Below are positions 35,293-43,381 of a DNA stretch of 64,000 bases, piece by piece. The DNA comes from CAZXWK01 sp964644675 (GTDB lineage: Bacteria > Actinomycetota > Coriobacteriia > Anaerosomatales > JAAXUF01). Within the stretch, counting starts at the first letter, position 1, and every line of letters starts with the position of its first letter. Both the position numbers and the translations under genes were made by a program. The stretch spans positions 62,001-126,000 of the forward strand of contig CAZXWK010000001.1 in NCBI GenBank assembly GCA_964644675.1, in the 5' to 3' direction. A model generated the notes under the pieces. The model searched no databases and was not told where the DNA came from. It saw nothing but the letters and a program-made list of their open reading frames with translations.

Positions 35293-35634
35293 CTACTTCC
35301 AGTGGCCGTCCACGCTGCAGGTCAGCGTCCCCGCCGACGCGTCCCACGCGTAGGCGCCGCCGTTGGGGCACGTCGGGACCTTGTCGACGGCGCCGGCCGA
35401 GACGAGCTCAGCCGTGGTCGCCGGCATCGGCGTCCCCGGGTTCGCCGCGGCCCACTGCGCGACCTGGCTCTCGAAGACCTGCTGGTTGCTCAGGCATACC
35501 GTGCGCTGCGCCTGGTCGGAATACTGGCCGGCCTTCTGCGCGTTGCCGGGCAGCTTGGCGCCGCCACATCCGGCAAGCGCGATCGATGCGACGACGAGCG
35601 TCGCCGCGAGCATCATCCGGGTCGCCGTTCGCAT
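35293..35634 (-). CDS. Pseudopilin-like lipoprotein
   Basis: Exported lipoprotein of 113 residues. The lipobox is IALAGC (about 23), and a helical region follows (AQRTVCLSNQQVFESQVAQW). The C-terminal part (VPTCPNGGAYAWDASAGTLTC then SVDGHWK) matches the short carboxy-terminal pattern of type II pseudopilins and competence-type pilins. There is no prepilin peptidase site, so it is probably a lipid-anchored relative. It lies 290 bp upstream of the exosortase operon on the same strand; any link is speculative. The ATG has AAGGGA upstream. Confidence 0.65.
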   Translation of the reverse strand: MRTATRMMLAATLVVASIALAGCGGAKLPGNAQKAGQYSDQAQRTVCLSNQQVFESQVAQWAAANPGTPMPATTAELVSAGAVDKVPTCPNGGAYAWDASAGTLTCSVDGHWK

Positions 35635-35668
35635 GACTCCGTCCCTTCCGCGAGAGCTGGCGGGCGCG

Positions 35669-35677
35669 TGCTAGAAT
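35669..35677 (+). promoter_or_regulatory. Extended -10 (TGCTAGAAT) upstream of lpdA
   Basis: TG-C-TAGAAT lies 51 bp before the lpdA ATG, in the gap divergent from the pseudopilin-like gene. It is nearly identical to the element before lipA. Confidence 0.5.
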
Positions 35678-35727
35678 CTTCGGACATTGTGCCCGAAAGT
35701 GCGTGTTCGGCTACGGAGGATTCACAA

Positions 35728-37122
35728 ATGCGTATCGCAGTTCTCGGTGGAGGTCCCGGCGGCTACTCTGCGGCGTTCGAGGCCGCGCGACTCGGGGCAC
35801 AGGTCACGCTCGTCGAGAAGAGCCGGCTCGGAGGCACGTGCCTGAACTGGGGCTGCATCCCCACCAAGACCATCCTGCGCTCCGCGCACATCGTGCACGA
35901 CACCAAGCACGCCGAGGAGTTCGGGCTGAACGCTGCACCCGCTACGGTCGATGTCGACCGGCTCCGCGCGCGCAAAGAAGGCGTCGTGGACGAACTCGTC
36001 GGGCAGATCGAGGCGAGCGCGAAGCGGCTCAAGGTCGAGGTCGTCTACGGCGAGGGCAAGCTCCTTGGCGCCGACGAGCTCCTGGTCGACCTCGAGGAGG
36101 GCGGCACGCAGATCGTCGAGTGCGACGCCGTGATCCTGGCGACCGGTTCCGAGACCTTCAGGCTGCCGTCGATCGACCACGACATGGCCGGCATCTGGAC
36201 GAGCGACGACGCGGTCTCGCTTCGCGAGATCCCCGGCGAGATCGTCATCATCGGCGGGGGCGTCATCGGCCTCGAGTTCGCGTGCGCCTACGCGGTCTTC
36301 GGCAGCAAGGTGACCGTCGTCGAGCTCATGGACCAGGTCCTGCCGGGCAATGACAAGCGCGTGGTCAAGCTCGTGCAAGCCAAGCTCGAAGAGCTGGGCG
36401 TGGAGTTCCACCTGGGCGACGCCGTCGAGTCCGTCGCGCGCGAGAACGGCCGCATGGTCAGCACGCTGCGCAGCGGCACCGCCATCGAGAGCGACATCGT
36501 GATGAGCGCGGTCGGTCGCGTGCCCAACTCGTTCGGCCTGGGATTCCAGGAGGTCGGACTCGAGTTCGACCGCCGCGCGCTCAAGGTCGACGAGCACTTC
36601 CGCACCAACGTCGAGGGCATCTACGCGATCGGCGACCTGATCGGCGGCATGATGCTCGCCCACGTCGCCGAGGAGGAGGGCGTCGTCGCCGCGCGCAACG
36701 CGGTGGCAGTGCTCAAGGCCGCCGCGGGTGGCCCGCCCGCGGAGCTCGAGACGCTTCGCTGCGACTGCATCCCCGCCTGTGTCTACACGTTCCCGGAGGT
36801 CGGCGTCGTCGGCTCGTCGCGCGACTCGGCCAAGGAGCGCGGCATCGACGCGGTCCAGGCGGTCTCGAAGTTCGCGGCGAACGGCAAGGCTCTCGGCGAG
36901 GGCGAGGGCGACGGCTTCGTGCAGATGGTCGCCGAGAAGGGCACCGGCCGTATCGTCGGCTGCCAGATCGTCGGGCCGCACGCGGTCGAGATCATCAACG
37001 AGGTCGGCCTCGCGATGGCGCAGGGCATCACTGTCGGCGAGCTCGCCGAGACGGTCCACGCCCATCCCACGGTGAGCGAGGTCATCCGCGCCGCTGCGGC
37101 GGACGCGGCGAGCAAGGTCTGA
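35728..37122 (+). CDS. lpdA: Dihydrolipoyl dehydrogenase
   Basis: FAD flavoprotein of 464 residues that reoxidises dihydrolipoyl groups with NAD+. Features are the N-terminal FAD loop GGGPGGYSAA, the redox disulphide in GGTCLNWGCIPTK, the NAD-binding GGGVIGLEFA, the FAD site AIGDLIGG, and the C-terminal active-site His/Glu in HAHPTVSE. The ATG has GGAGGA eight bases before. lipA, which makes the lipoyl group, follows 67 bp later behind its own promoter. No 2-oxoacid dehydrogenase or glycine-cleavage gene is in the window, so the complex it serves lies elsewhere. Confidence 0.93.
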   Translation: MRIAVLGGGPGGYSAAFEAARLGAQVTLVEKSRLGGTCLNWGCIPTKTILRSAHIVHDTKHAEEFGLNAAPATVDVDRLRARKEGVVDELVGQIEASAKRLKVEVVYGEGKLLGADELLVDLEEGGTQIVECDAVILATGSETFRLPSIDHDMAGIWTSDDAVSLREIPGEIVIIGGGVIGLEFACAYAVFGSKVTVVELMDQVLPGNDKRVVKLVQAKLEELGVEFHLGDAVESVARENGRMVSTLRSGTAIESDIVMSAVGRVPNSFGLGFQEVGLEFDRRALKVDEHFRTNVEGIYAIGDLIGGMMLAHVAEEEGVVAARNAVAVLKAAAGGPPAELETLRCDCIPACVYTFPEVGVVGSSRDSAKERGIDAVQAVSKFAANGKALGEGEGDGFVQMVAEKGTGRIVGCQIVGPHAVEIINEVGLAMAQGITVGELAETVHAHPTVSEVIRAAAADAASKV

Positions 37123-37140
37123 CGACCGAGGCGCACCGGG

Positions 37141-37149
37141 TGCTAGTAT
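37141..37149 (+). promoter_or_regulatory. Extended -10 (TGCTAGTAT) upstream of lipA
   Basis: TG-C-TAGTAT lies between lpdA and lipA. It overlaps an ATG at 37148, which argues that lipA starts at the later GTG (37190). Confidence 0.5.
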
Positions 37150-37189
37150 GGGCGCCCGAACCGCGTCCCGAGTCGGAAGGACCCAGCGC

Positions 37190-38077
37190 GTGTCCGAGTA
37201 CCGCCATGGCGCGACCGCCCGGCTTCCCGAGTGGCTGCGCCGACCGATCGCCCAGCCCGGCAAGGCCCTCGACGTTGAGGAGCTGCTCGGCGACCTGCGC
37301 CTGAACACCGTCTGCAAGTCGGCGAAGTGCCCCAACCGCGGCGAGTGCTACGCGAGCGGCACCGCGACGTTCCTGGTGCTCGGCGACGCGTGTACGCGCG
37401 GCTGCCGCTTCTGTGCGGTCGAGACTCGGGTCCCGGCCGCGCCCGACCGAGGTGAGCCCGCCCGCGTCGCCGAGGCCGCGAGCCGGCTCGGCCTGCGCCA
37501 CGTCGTCGTCACGATGGTGACCCGCGACGACCTCCGGGATGGGGGCGCCGCGCACATCGTCGCGATCATCGATGCCGTACGCGCCGCAGCCCCCGACGTC
37601 GCGGTCGAGGTGCTCACGAGCGACTTCGCGGGCGCGCCGGACGCCATCGACCTGGTCGCGGCGGCGAGGCCCGACGTCTTCAACCACAACGTCGAGACCG
37701 TCCCGCGCCTCTACGCGACCGTGCGTCCCGGCGCCGACTACGAGCGCTCGCTCGGAGTCCTCGCGCGCGTGCGCGAGATGCAACCCGACCTGCCGACCAA
37801 GTCCGGGCTCATGCTCGGGCTGGGGGAGACGCCCGACGAGGTCGTCTCGGTGATGGAAGACCTGCGCGCTCACGGAGTGTCGATGCTGACGCTCGGCCAG
37901 TACCTGCGGCCGAGCAAGGACCACCTGCCCGTCGCCGAGTTCGTGGATCCGAGCGTGTTCGCGGAGCTGGCGCGGGCGGGCTACCGGCTGGGGTTCTCGG
38001 CGGTCGCGAGCGCGCCGTTCGTGCGCTCGAGTTACCACGCCGGCGATCTGGCCCACGAGTCCTCGGCGGGAGAGTAG
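37190..38077 (+). CDS. lipA: Lipoyl synthase
   Basis: Radical-SAM enzyme inserting two sulphurs into octanoyl groups, 295 residues. The auxiliary cluster cysteines are CKSAKCPNRGEC, and the radical-SAM cluster is CTRGCRFC. The C-terminal RSSY motif binds the auxiliary cluster. The GTG at 37190 has GGAAGGA upstream. No lipB or lplA follows; the opposite-strand GGDEF gene ends 3 bp downstream. The function fits the neighbouring dihydrolipoyl dehydrogenase. Confidence 0.93.
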   Translation: MSEYRHGATARLPEWLRRPIAQPGKALDVEELLGDLRLNTVCKSAKCPNRGECYASGTATFLVLGDACTRGCRFCAVETRVPAAPDRGEPARVAEAASRLGLRHVVVTMVTRDDLRDGGAAHIVAIIDAVRAAAPDVAVEVLTSDFAGAPDAIDLVAAARPDVFNHNVETVPRLYATVRPGADYERSLGVLARVREMQPDLPTKSGLMLGLGETPDEVVSVMEDLRAHGVSMLTLGQYLRPSKDHLPVAEFVDPSVFAELARAGYRLGFSAVASAPFVRSSYHAGDLAHESSAGE

Positions 38078-38080
38078 CGG

Positions 38081-39109
38081 CTACTCGCGGTTGGCGTCGA
38101 GTGGCTTGCCGGCTCGGTCCCGGCCGGCCTCCTTGGCGTGGTAGAGCGAGCGGTCGGCCGCGGCGAGCAACTGCGCGGGCGTCACCGCCGCTCCGTCCAA
38201 GACGACCGCGCCGCCGGCACTCACCGTGAGGGCGTGCCCGCCGGTGTAGTCGCTGAACGGGATCTCCCGGACGCATTCGACCACGCGCTCCATGAGTCGC
38301 TCGAGCTCCTCGGGCCCGGTCTCGGGCGCGAGGATCGCGAACTCGTCGCCGCCATAGCGGCCGATGACGTCGGCCTCGCGCACGGCGGTCTCCAGTGCTC
38401 GCGCTACGCTCTTGAGCGCCTCGTCGCCCACCGGATGTCCCCAGTTGTCGTTGACGGTCTTGAACCGGTCGACGTCCACCAGGACCAGGCCCAACGGGTG
38501 TCCGTACCTCTGGGCCCACGACACCCACTGGTGGACGTAGCCGTAGAAGCCACGCCGGTTGTAGAGCCCCGTCAGATGGTCGTGACTCGCCATCTGGGCG
38601 AGGCGCTGCTGGTCCCGAAACGAGCGGGCGAGCACGCGCGCGAGGAAGCGGGCGAGGTCGACCTGGCTGTGGCGCGCCTCGATGGCGTCCACGAGTCGCA
38701 TCACGTGCCGAGCGTACGCTTCCCGGTGGTAGGTGGACGACCCCGGTTCCATCAGGTCGAGCAGTTCGCCGAAGACCGGGTCGAGCATGTAGAACTCGAG
38801 GTGCGCCGCGACGTTGAGCATCTGGTCCTCGGACAGGCCCGAGAGGTCGGTCGGCACGATGTCGTCGATCTCTTCCCGTAGCGCCGTGAGCCGCTCGCGA
38901 ACGTCGGAGCCGTCGGCGAGGTCCGGAACGAGCCCGTCTCCCCACGCCTCGAGCAGGTCGCTCCACCACGTGACGTGTGCGTGCTCGTCCACGGCCATAC
39001 GGTCGAAGAGCCTGCTCAGGTCGGGGTCGGTCGCTGCGGCGGCCATCGAGGAGTAGGTCTGCTCGGCGATGTGATCGAGCTCGACGCATAGTCGGAGGAT
39101 GTGGTCCAT
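38081..39109 (-). CDS. Diguanylate cyclase with N-terminal ferritin-like diiron domain
   Basis: Soluble protein of 342 residues. Residues 1-150 form a four-helix bundle with the ferritin/rubrerythrin ligand pattern: Glu10 or Glu16, E42xxH45 (DEHAH), Glu105 and E144xxH147. The GGDEF domain (about 175-330) has DHLTGLYNRRGF, the active loop GGDEF (253-257) and an intact inhibitory site R244xxD247. It is therefore a probable active, product-inhibited c-di-GMP synthase, with the diiron bundle as an oxygen, peroxide or redox sensor. The sensing role is inference. No TM or PAS segment is visible. Confidence 0.82.
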   Translation of the reverse strand: MDHILRLCVELDHIAEQTYSSMAAAATDPDLSRLFDRMAVDEHAHVTWWSDLLEAWGDGLVPDLADGSDVRERLTALREEIDDIVPTDLSGLSEDQMLNVAAHLEFYMLDPVFGELLDLMEPGSSTYHREAYARHVMRLVDAIEARHSQVDLARFLARVLARSFRDQQRLAQMASHDHLTGLYNRRGFYGYVHQWVSWAQRYGHPLGLVLVDVDRFKTVNDNWGHPVGDEALKSVARALETAVREADVIGRYGGDEFAILAPETGPEELERLMERVVECVREIPFSDYTGGHALTVSAGGAVVLDGAAVTPAQLLAAADRSLYHAKEAGRDRAGKPLDANRE

Positions 39110-39245
39110 GGGTCTCCAGCTTCAGAGGGCCTCTTCGGAGGCGGGTTCCCGGTCGCGTCGCCCGTAACCTTGTGTTCCCGAGCAAAGCATCTCACACGCC
39201 TTGGCCGCGCGATCCGTTGGTGCGAACCTATCTCGATTCATACGG

Positions 39246-39274
39246 TTACGCTTCCGAACCGACAGAGGTATAGT
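39246..39274 (+). promoter_or_regulatory. Promoter of the DUF2469-ligA operon
   Basis: TTACGC (39246-39251), a 17-bp spacer and TATAGT (39269-39274) form a good sigma-70-type promoter about 200 bp before the first gene. The gap 39110-39477 is otherwise non-coding. Confidence 0.5.
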
Positions 39275-39284
39275 TGATGAGGGG

Positions 39285-39361
39285 TCGGCGAGGAGACTCG
39301 CCGAAGAGGAACTTCTTCATTTTCTGTCTGAGACGCCCGTTCGCTTGCGAGCGGGCGTCTC
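39285..39361 (+). promoter_or_regulatory. Leader with two strong hairpins before DUF2469-ligA
   Basis: TCGGCGAG-GAGA-CTCGCCGA (39285-39304) is a perfect 8-bp hairpin with a GNRA loop. After a U-rich stretch, GAGACGCCCG (39330-39339) pairs perfectly with CGGGCGTCTC (39352-39361). The second resembles an intrinsic terminator or attenuator but has no following U-tract. The rest of the leader up to 39477 shows nothing I recognise. Confidence 0.4.
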
Positions 39362-39477
39362 GGCGTTCCGAGAAGCCCGTTCTCCAGGCGTCGCGCGCGA
39401 GGAGCGGCGGCCTGGGGTGGAGAGATAGAATGGAGACGCCGCGTGAGCGGCGAGACAGCGTACAGAGAGGTGGCGTG

Positions 39478-39774
39478 GTGGACAGCATCGACGAGCTGGA
39501 CATGTACGAGGCGGAGAAGCGGCTCGCGCTCTACAACGAGTACCGCGACGCGATCCGTGTCTTCGGCTACTACGTCGAGACGGAGCTGCGGGCCTATCTG
39601 TGCAACGGCGTGGACGTCGACGCGGTGCCGGCCCCGGGAGGGACGTACTTCCGGGTCACGCTCACCGACACCTGGATCTACGAGGCTGAGCGGCCGCAGC
39701 GTTTCGTCCCCGAGGTCGTCATCTACGAGGTGGGTCCCGTTCACGTGCAGAAGCTGCGCGGCGAGGACGACTAG
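39478..39774 (+). CDS. DUF2469-family protein
   Basis: Acidic protein of 98 residues. MYEAEKRLALYNEYRDAI, FGYYVETELRAYLCN and the TDTWIYEAERPQRFVPEVVI segment match the DUF2469 family, an actinobacterial family usually found next to rnhB. Here it sits 3 bp before ligA instead, still in a nucleic-acid-metabolism setting. The GTG at 39478 has AGAGAGG seven bases before. The biochemical function is unknown. The upstream frame stays open to 39274, but its composition is not protein-like. Confidence 0.75.
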   Translation: MDSIDELDMYEAEKRLALYNEYRDAIRVFGYYVETELRAYLCNGVDVDAVPAPGGTYFRVTLTDTWIYEAERPQRFVPEVVIYEVGPVHVQKLRGEDD

Positions 39775-39777
39775 CAC

Positions 39778-41970
39778 ATGTCCGAGGTTCCCCCCACCCG
39801 CGAGGCGGCGGCGGCGCGTGCCGCCGAGCTGCGTCACGAGATCGAGCACAACGCCTACCTGTACTACGCGCTCGACCGTCCCACGCTCTCCGATGCCGCC
39901 TACGACTCCCTGGTGCGCGAGCTCGAGGCGATCGAGACCGCGTTCCCCGAACTGGTGTCGCCCGACTCCCCGACGCAGCGCGTGGGCGTGGCCCCCAGCG
40001 AGCAGTTCGCGCCGGTCGCCCACGCCTCGCGCATGTACTCGCTCGACAACGCTATGGATCTCGACGAGCTCGACGCGTGGCTCGCTCGCGTGCGCGACGC
40101 GATCGGCAGCCGGCCGTGCGAGTACGTCTGCGAGCTCAAGATCGATGGCAGCTCGCTCGCGCTCACGTACGACGACGGCTCGTTGGTGCGCGCGGCGACG
40201 CGGGGCGACGGGCGCACGGGCGAGGACGTCACCGCCAACGTGCGCACCATCCGCGACGTGCCCCTCAGGCTGCGCGACGCGGGCTTCTCGGCGGGCGGGC
40301 AGGAGGCGCTGTTCGAGCTGGACGCGCGGACGCCCGGGCCGGCTCTGAGCATCGAGGTGCGCGGCGAGGTTTACATGCCGAGGGCGAGCTTCTCCCGCCT
40401 CAACGCCGAGCAGGACGAGGCGGGGCTGCCTGCCTACGCGAACCCGCGCAACGCGGCGGCGGGTGCGGTGCGCCAGAAGGATCCGGCCATCACGGCGAGC
40501 CGGGATCTCGCAACGTTCATGTACGCGATCGCCGACCCGCGCGCGCTCGGGCTCAGTCGCCAGAGCGAGGTCCTCGAGTGGCTGCGCGAGGCTGGCTTCC
40601 GGGTCAACCCGGACGTCGTGACGTGCGCGGACAGTGCTTCGGTGCACGCGTTTTGCGAGCGCGCCCTCGACCGGCGCGAGGAACTCGCGTACGAGATCGA
40701 CGGCGTGGTCGTGAAGGTTGACTCTCTCGCGCTGCAGGAGGAGCTGGGGTACACGAGCAAGGCTCCCCGCTGGGCGATCGCGTACAAGTTCCCGCCCGAG
40801 GAGAAGACCACGGTCCTGCGCGAGATCCGCGTCCAAGTGGGCCGCACCGGGACGCTCACGCCGCTCGCGGAGTTCGATCCGGTGACGGTCGCCGGCTCCA
40901 CGATCGCGCGCGCGACGCTCCACAACGAGGACGAGGTCCACCGCAAGGACGTCCGGGTGGGCGACACGATCGTCGTGCGCAAGGCCGGCGATGTCATCCC
41001 GGAGGTCGTGGGTCCGGTCGCGGGTATGCGCCCCGACGACGCGAGCGAGTGGTGCATGCCGGCCGAGTGCCCCAGCTGCGGCCGCCCGGTGTGGCGAGAG
41101 CCCGGCGAGGTCGCGGTGCGCTGCCTCAACGTGGCGTGCCCGGCGCAGCGGCTCGAGCGCTTGGGCCACTGGGCTTCTCGGGGCGCGGCGGACATCGACG
41201 GTATGGGCAGCGAGATCATCGCACGCCTCGTCGACGCCGGGCTGCTGTGCGATCCGGCCGACTTCTACTCGCTGACAGCGGACCGGCTCGCCGCCCTGCC
41301 GATGGGGCGCGAGCGCCTCGACGGGTCGGCGGTAACGCTCGGCGAGACGGTCGCGGCCAAGCTCGCGATCTCGATCGAGGCGTCGAAGCGGCGGCCGCTC
41401 GCGCGGCTCATCTTCGGGCTGGGGATCAGGCACGTCGGCGCGACCGTGAGCGAGGCGCTGACCGGCGCGTTCGGCAGCATCGCCGCGATCGAGGCCGCGG
41501 CCGCGGTCGAACCGCCCGTGCCGGGCGACGGCGTCTCGGCAGCCGCCGCACTCGCGGCCGACCCGCTCGCGAGCGTCGAGGGCGTCGGCCCCAAGATCGC
41601 GGCGAGCGTGCGCGCCTTCTTCGCCGACGCCGAGAACCGTGCCGTCGTCGAGCGGCTGGCTGCCGCCGGCGTCGTGCTCGAGCAGGCGACCACGCAGCCC
41701 GAGCGTCCGCAGACCCTGGCGGGGCTGACGTTCGTTCTCACCGGCGCGCTCTCGGCGTACACGCGCGACGAGGCGGGCGCGCAGCTCAAGGCGCTCGGGG
41801 CGAAGGTCTCCGGAAGCGTGAGCAAGAAGACGTCGTTCGTCGTCGCCGGCGAGGAAGCCGGCAGCAAGTACGACAAGGCAGTCGAGCTCGGCGTGCCGAT
41901 ACTGGGGGAGGAAGACCTCGCTCGCATCATCGAGACGGGGGAGCCGCCCTCGATGGAAGGACCTCGATGA
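39778..41970 (+). CDS. ligA: NAD-dependent DNA ligase
   Basis: Seals nicks with NAD+, 730 residues, somewhat longer than the usual 670. The adenylation domain has the Ia segment (YYALDRPTLSDAAYDSL) and Lys121 in CELKIDGSS. The OB fold, zinc finger (CPSCGRPVW, RCLNVACPAQ), helix-hairpin-helix region (LASVEGVGPKIA) and C-terminal BRCT (LTGALSAYTRDEAGAQL) follow. An Ala-rich insert near 565-590 accounts for the extra length. The ATG lies 3 bp after the DUF2469 gene; the stop overlaps the next gene by 4 bp. Confidence 0.94.
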   Translation: MSEVPPTREAAAARAAELRHEIEHNAYLYYALDRPTLSDAAYDSLVRELEAIETAFPELVSPDSPTQRVGVAPSEQFAPVAHASRMYSLDNAMDLDELDAWLARVRDAIGSRPCEYVCELKIDGSSLALTYDDGSLVRAATRGDGRTGEDVTANVRTIRDVPLRLRDAGFSAGGQEALFELDARTPGPALSIEVRGEVYMPRASFSRLNAEQDEAGLPAYANPRNAAAGAVRQKDPAITASRDLATFMYAIADPRALGLSRQSEVLEWLREAGFRVNPDVVTCADSASVHAFCERALDRREELAYEIDGVVVKVDSLALQEELGYTSKAPRWAIAYKFPPEEKTTVLREIRVQVGRTGTLTPLAEFDPVTVAGSTIARATLHNEDEVHRKDVRVGDTIVVRKAGDVIPEVVGPVAGMRPDDASEWCMPAECPSCGRPVWREPGEVAVRCLNVACPAQRLERLGHWASRGAADIDGMGSEIIARLVDAGLLCDPADFYSLTADRLAALPMGRERLDGSAVTLGETVAAKLAISIEASKRRPLARLIFGLGIRHVGATVSEALTGAFGSIAAIEAAAAVEPPVPGDGVSAAAALAADPLASVEGVGPKIAASVRAFFADAENRAVVERLAAAGVVLEQATTQPERPQTLAGLTFVLTGALSAYTRDEAGAQLKALGAKVSGSVSKKTSFVVAGEEAGSKYDKAVELGVPILGEEDLARIIETGEPPSMEGPR

Positions 41971-42596
41971 GCGTGGGAACGAGCGCGACCGGCAGCTCCG
42001 GAGACGAGCGCAGCGCGGCGCGCGAACGTCGGCGGATCAAGAGCGATCTGGGGTTCCTGCGGCTCTACGTCTTCACGGTGCCGCGCGTGATGCGCTATCC
42101 CAAGGACGCCGAGTGCCAGGCCGCGGGTTCGGAGCCGAGCGAGATCCTGGGCAGGATCGAGACCGGCCTGACCGGAGAGGCCGAGCGTTACCGGATCGCC
42201 GGCTGGTCGATCCTCGCCATCGTCCTGATGCCCGTGCTGCTCGCGGCGTTCCTCTGGTACGCCATGTACTGGCTGCCCGTGTCGATCTACTGGTGGCCCT
42301 TCGAGCGGGGGCTGTACGGGCTGCCCTACTTCTCGCTCTACGAGTGGCTCTGCTTCCTGGTCCTTGGCGTCTACTTCGCCGGCACGGCCGTCGTCCTCCA
42401 CCGGAGCCGCACCGAGACGCGTCGCCTCGCGGTGGACTACTGCCGCCTCGCCCAGGCCGACGAGGGGCGACGCGAGCAGATCGCGGCGAAGGCGGCGAGC
42501 GGAAGCTATCCCCGCGCGGACTTCCTGCTGCGCCGGGCCAAGCCGTTCTCGGCGTACGTCCCGCTCATGGCTGACGTTGACCCGAGCGGGCGATGA
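41967..42596 (+). CDS. Membrane protein of unknown function in the ligA operon
   Basis: Protein of 209 residues. A charged N-terminus precedes three hydrophobic segments (about 77-98, a Trp/Tyr-rich stretch MYWLPVSIYWWPF near 100-112, and 125-147), and the C-terminal tail is basic and cytoplasmic. I do not recognise a family. It overlaps ligA (ATGA) and the following CPBP gene (ATGA), so it is translated with both. Its tie to the two CPBP proteins seems stronger than to ligase, since all three are membrane proteins. Confidence 0.6.
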   Translation: MSVGTSATGSSGDERSAARERRRIKSDLGFLRLYVFTVPRVMRYPKDAECQAAGSEPSEILGRIETGLTGEAERYRIAGWSILAIVLMPVLLAAFLWYAMYWLPVSIYWWPFERGLYGLPYFSLYEWLCFLVLGVYFAGTAVVLHRSRTETRRLAVDYCRLAQADEGRREQIAAKAASGSYPRADFLLRRAKPFSAYVPLMADVDPSGR

Positions 42597-43381
42597 GTCC
42601 CGAGAACCCCGAGTCGACGACGGCGCCCGCAACGCCTCTCGAGCCCGTACCCGTCGCGCCCGCCGAGCGTCCCCTGACGCTCGTCGAGTGGAGCGTCGCC
42701 GAGGGCCTCGCGCTCGTCGTGTTCGCTATCGTGCTCACCTTGCTCGCGGGGCTCGTCACGGCGCGCGTCTTCGCGTCCGGGCTCAGCGACGAGGTGCAGT
42801 CGCTCATCGTCGGCGGTCTGCTGTTGCTGACCTACGCGGGCCAGGCCGGCGCTGCGTGGGTGAGCGGGCGGACTCGCGGGGTCTCCTCGCTCGGATCGAT
42901 CGGGTTCTGGCCGATCGCCCCGGTCGTGCCGTGGGTGCTCGCCGCCGTGGGTGTCGCCGCGGGCATGCGTGTCTTCGAGATGGTGTACGAGGCGCTGCTC
43001 CGCGCCGGCGGCGTGGCGCTGTCGGGACAGAACCTCGACATGACCCGGATCCTGCCGCCGGGCGTGTTCGGCACCGCGTTCACGGTGGTGCTGCTCGTCG
43101 TCATCGCCCCCATCGCCGAGGAAGTCGTCTTCCGCGGCGTCCTGCTCTCGGCGTTCCGGGCGCGGTGGGGCGACGTCGCCGGGATCACCGTCTCGGCCGC
43201 GATCTTCTCGGCGGTGCACCTCAATCCGTACTCGTTCCTGCCGCTCTTCGTTCTGGGCGCGTCGATGGGCGCGCTGTTCGTGAAGTCTCGCTCCCTGTGG
43301 ACCGCGGTCATCGCACACGCGGCGTTCAACGGGCTCGGGGTCATGGCGCTGTACGCGCTGCGCGCTCTGGGGCTGCAGTGA
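42593..43381 (+). CDS. CPBP-family intramembrane metalloprotease
   Basis: Membrane protease-like protein of 262 residues with about seven TM helices. The CPBP (ABI/Rce1) signature is intact: AEEVVFRG (EExxxR), His in IFSAVHLN, and IAHAAFNG (HxxxN). A Pro/Glu-rich N-terminal segment of about 30 residues precedes the first helix. Family members cleave prenylated or lipidated proteins or act in bacteriocin immunity; the substrate is unknown. It overlaps its neighbours on both sides; the next gene encodes a second CPBP domain. Confidence 0.82.
   Translation: MSPENPESTTAPATPLEPVPVAPAERPLTLVEWSVAEGLALVVFAIVLTLLAGLVTARVFASGLSDEVQSLIVGGLLLLTYAGQAGAAWVSGRTRGVSSLGSIGFWPIAPVVPWVLAAVGVAAGMRVFEMVYEALLRAGGVALSGQNLDMTRILPPGVFGTAFTVVLLVVIAPIAEEVVFRGVLLSAFRARWGDVAGITVSAAIFSAVHLNPYSFLPLFVLGASMGALFVKSRSLWTAVIAHAAFNGLGVMALYALRALGLQ

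Noticed and set aside
39274..39477. N-terminal extension of the DUF2469 protein into the leader
   Set aside because: The frame is open, but the residues are Arg/Ser-rich low-quality coding overlapping two strong hairpins, and the family N-terminus starts just after the GTG at 39478.
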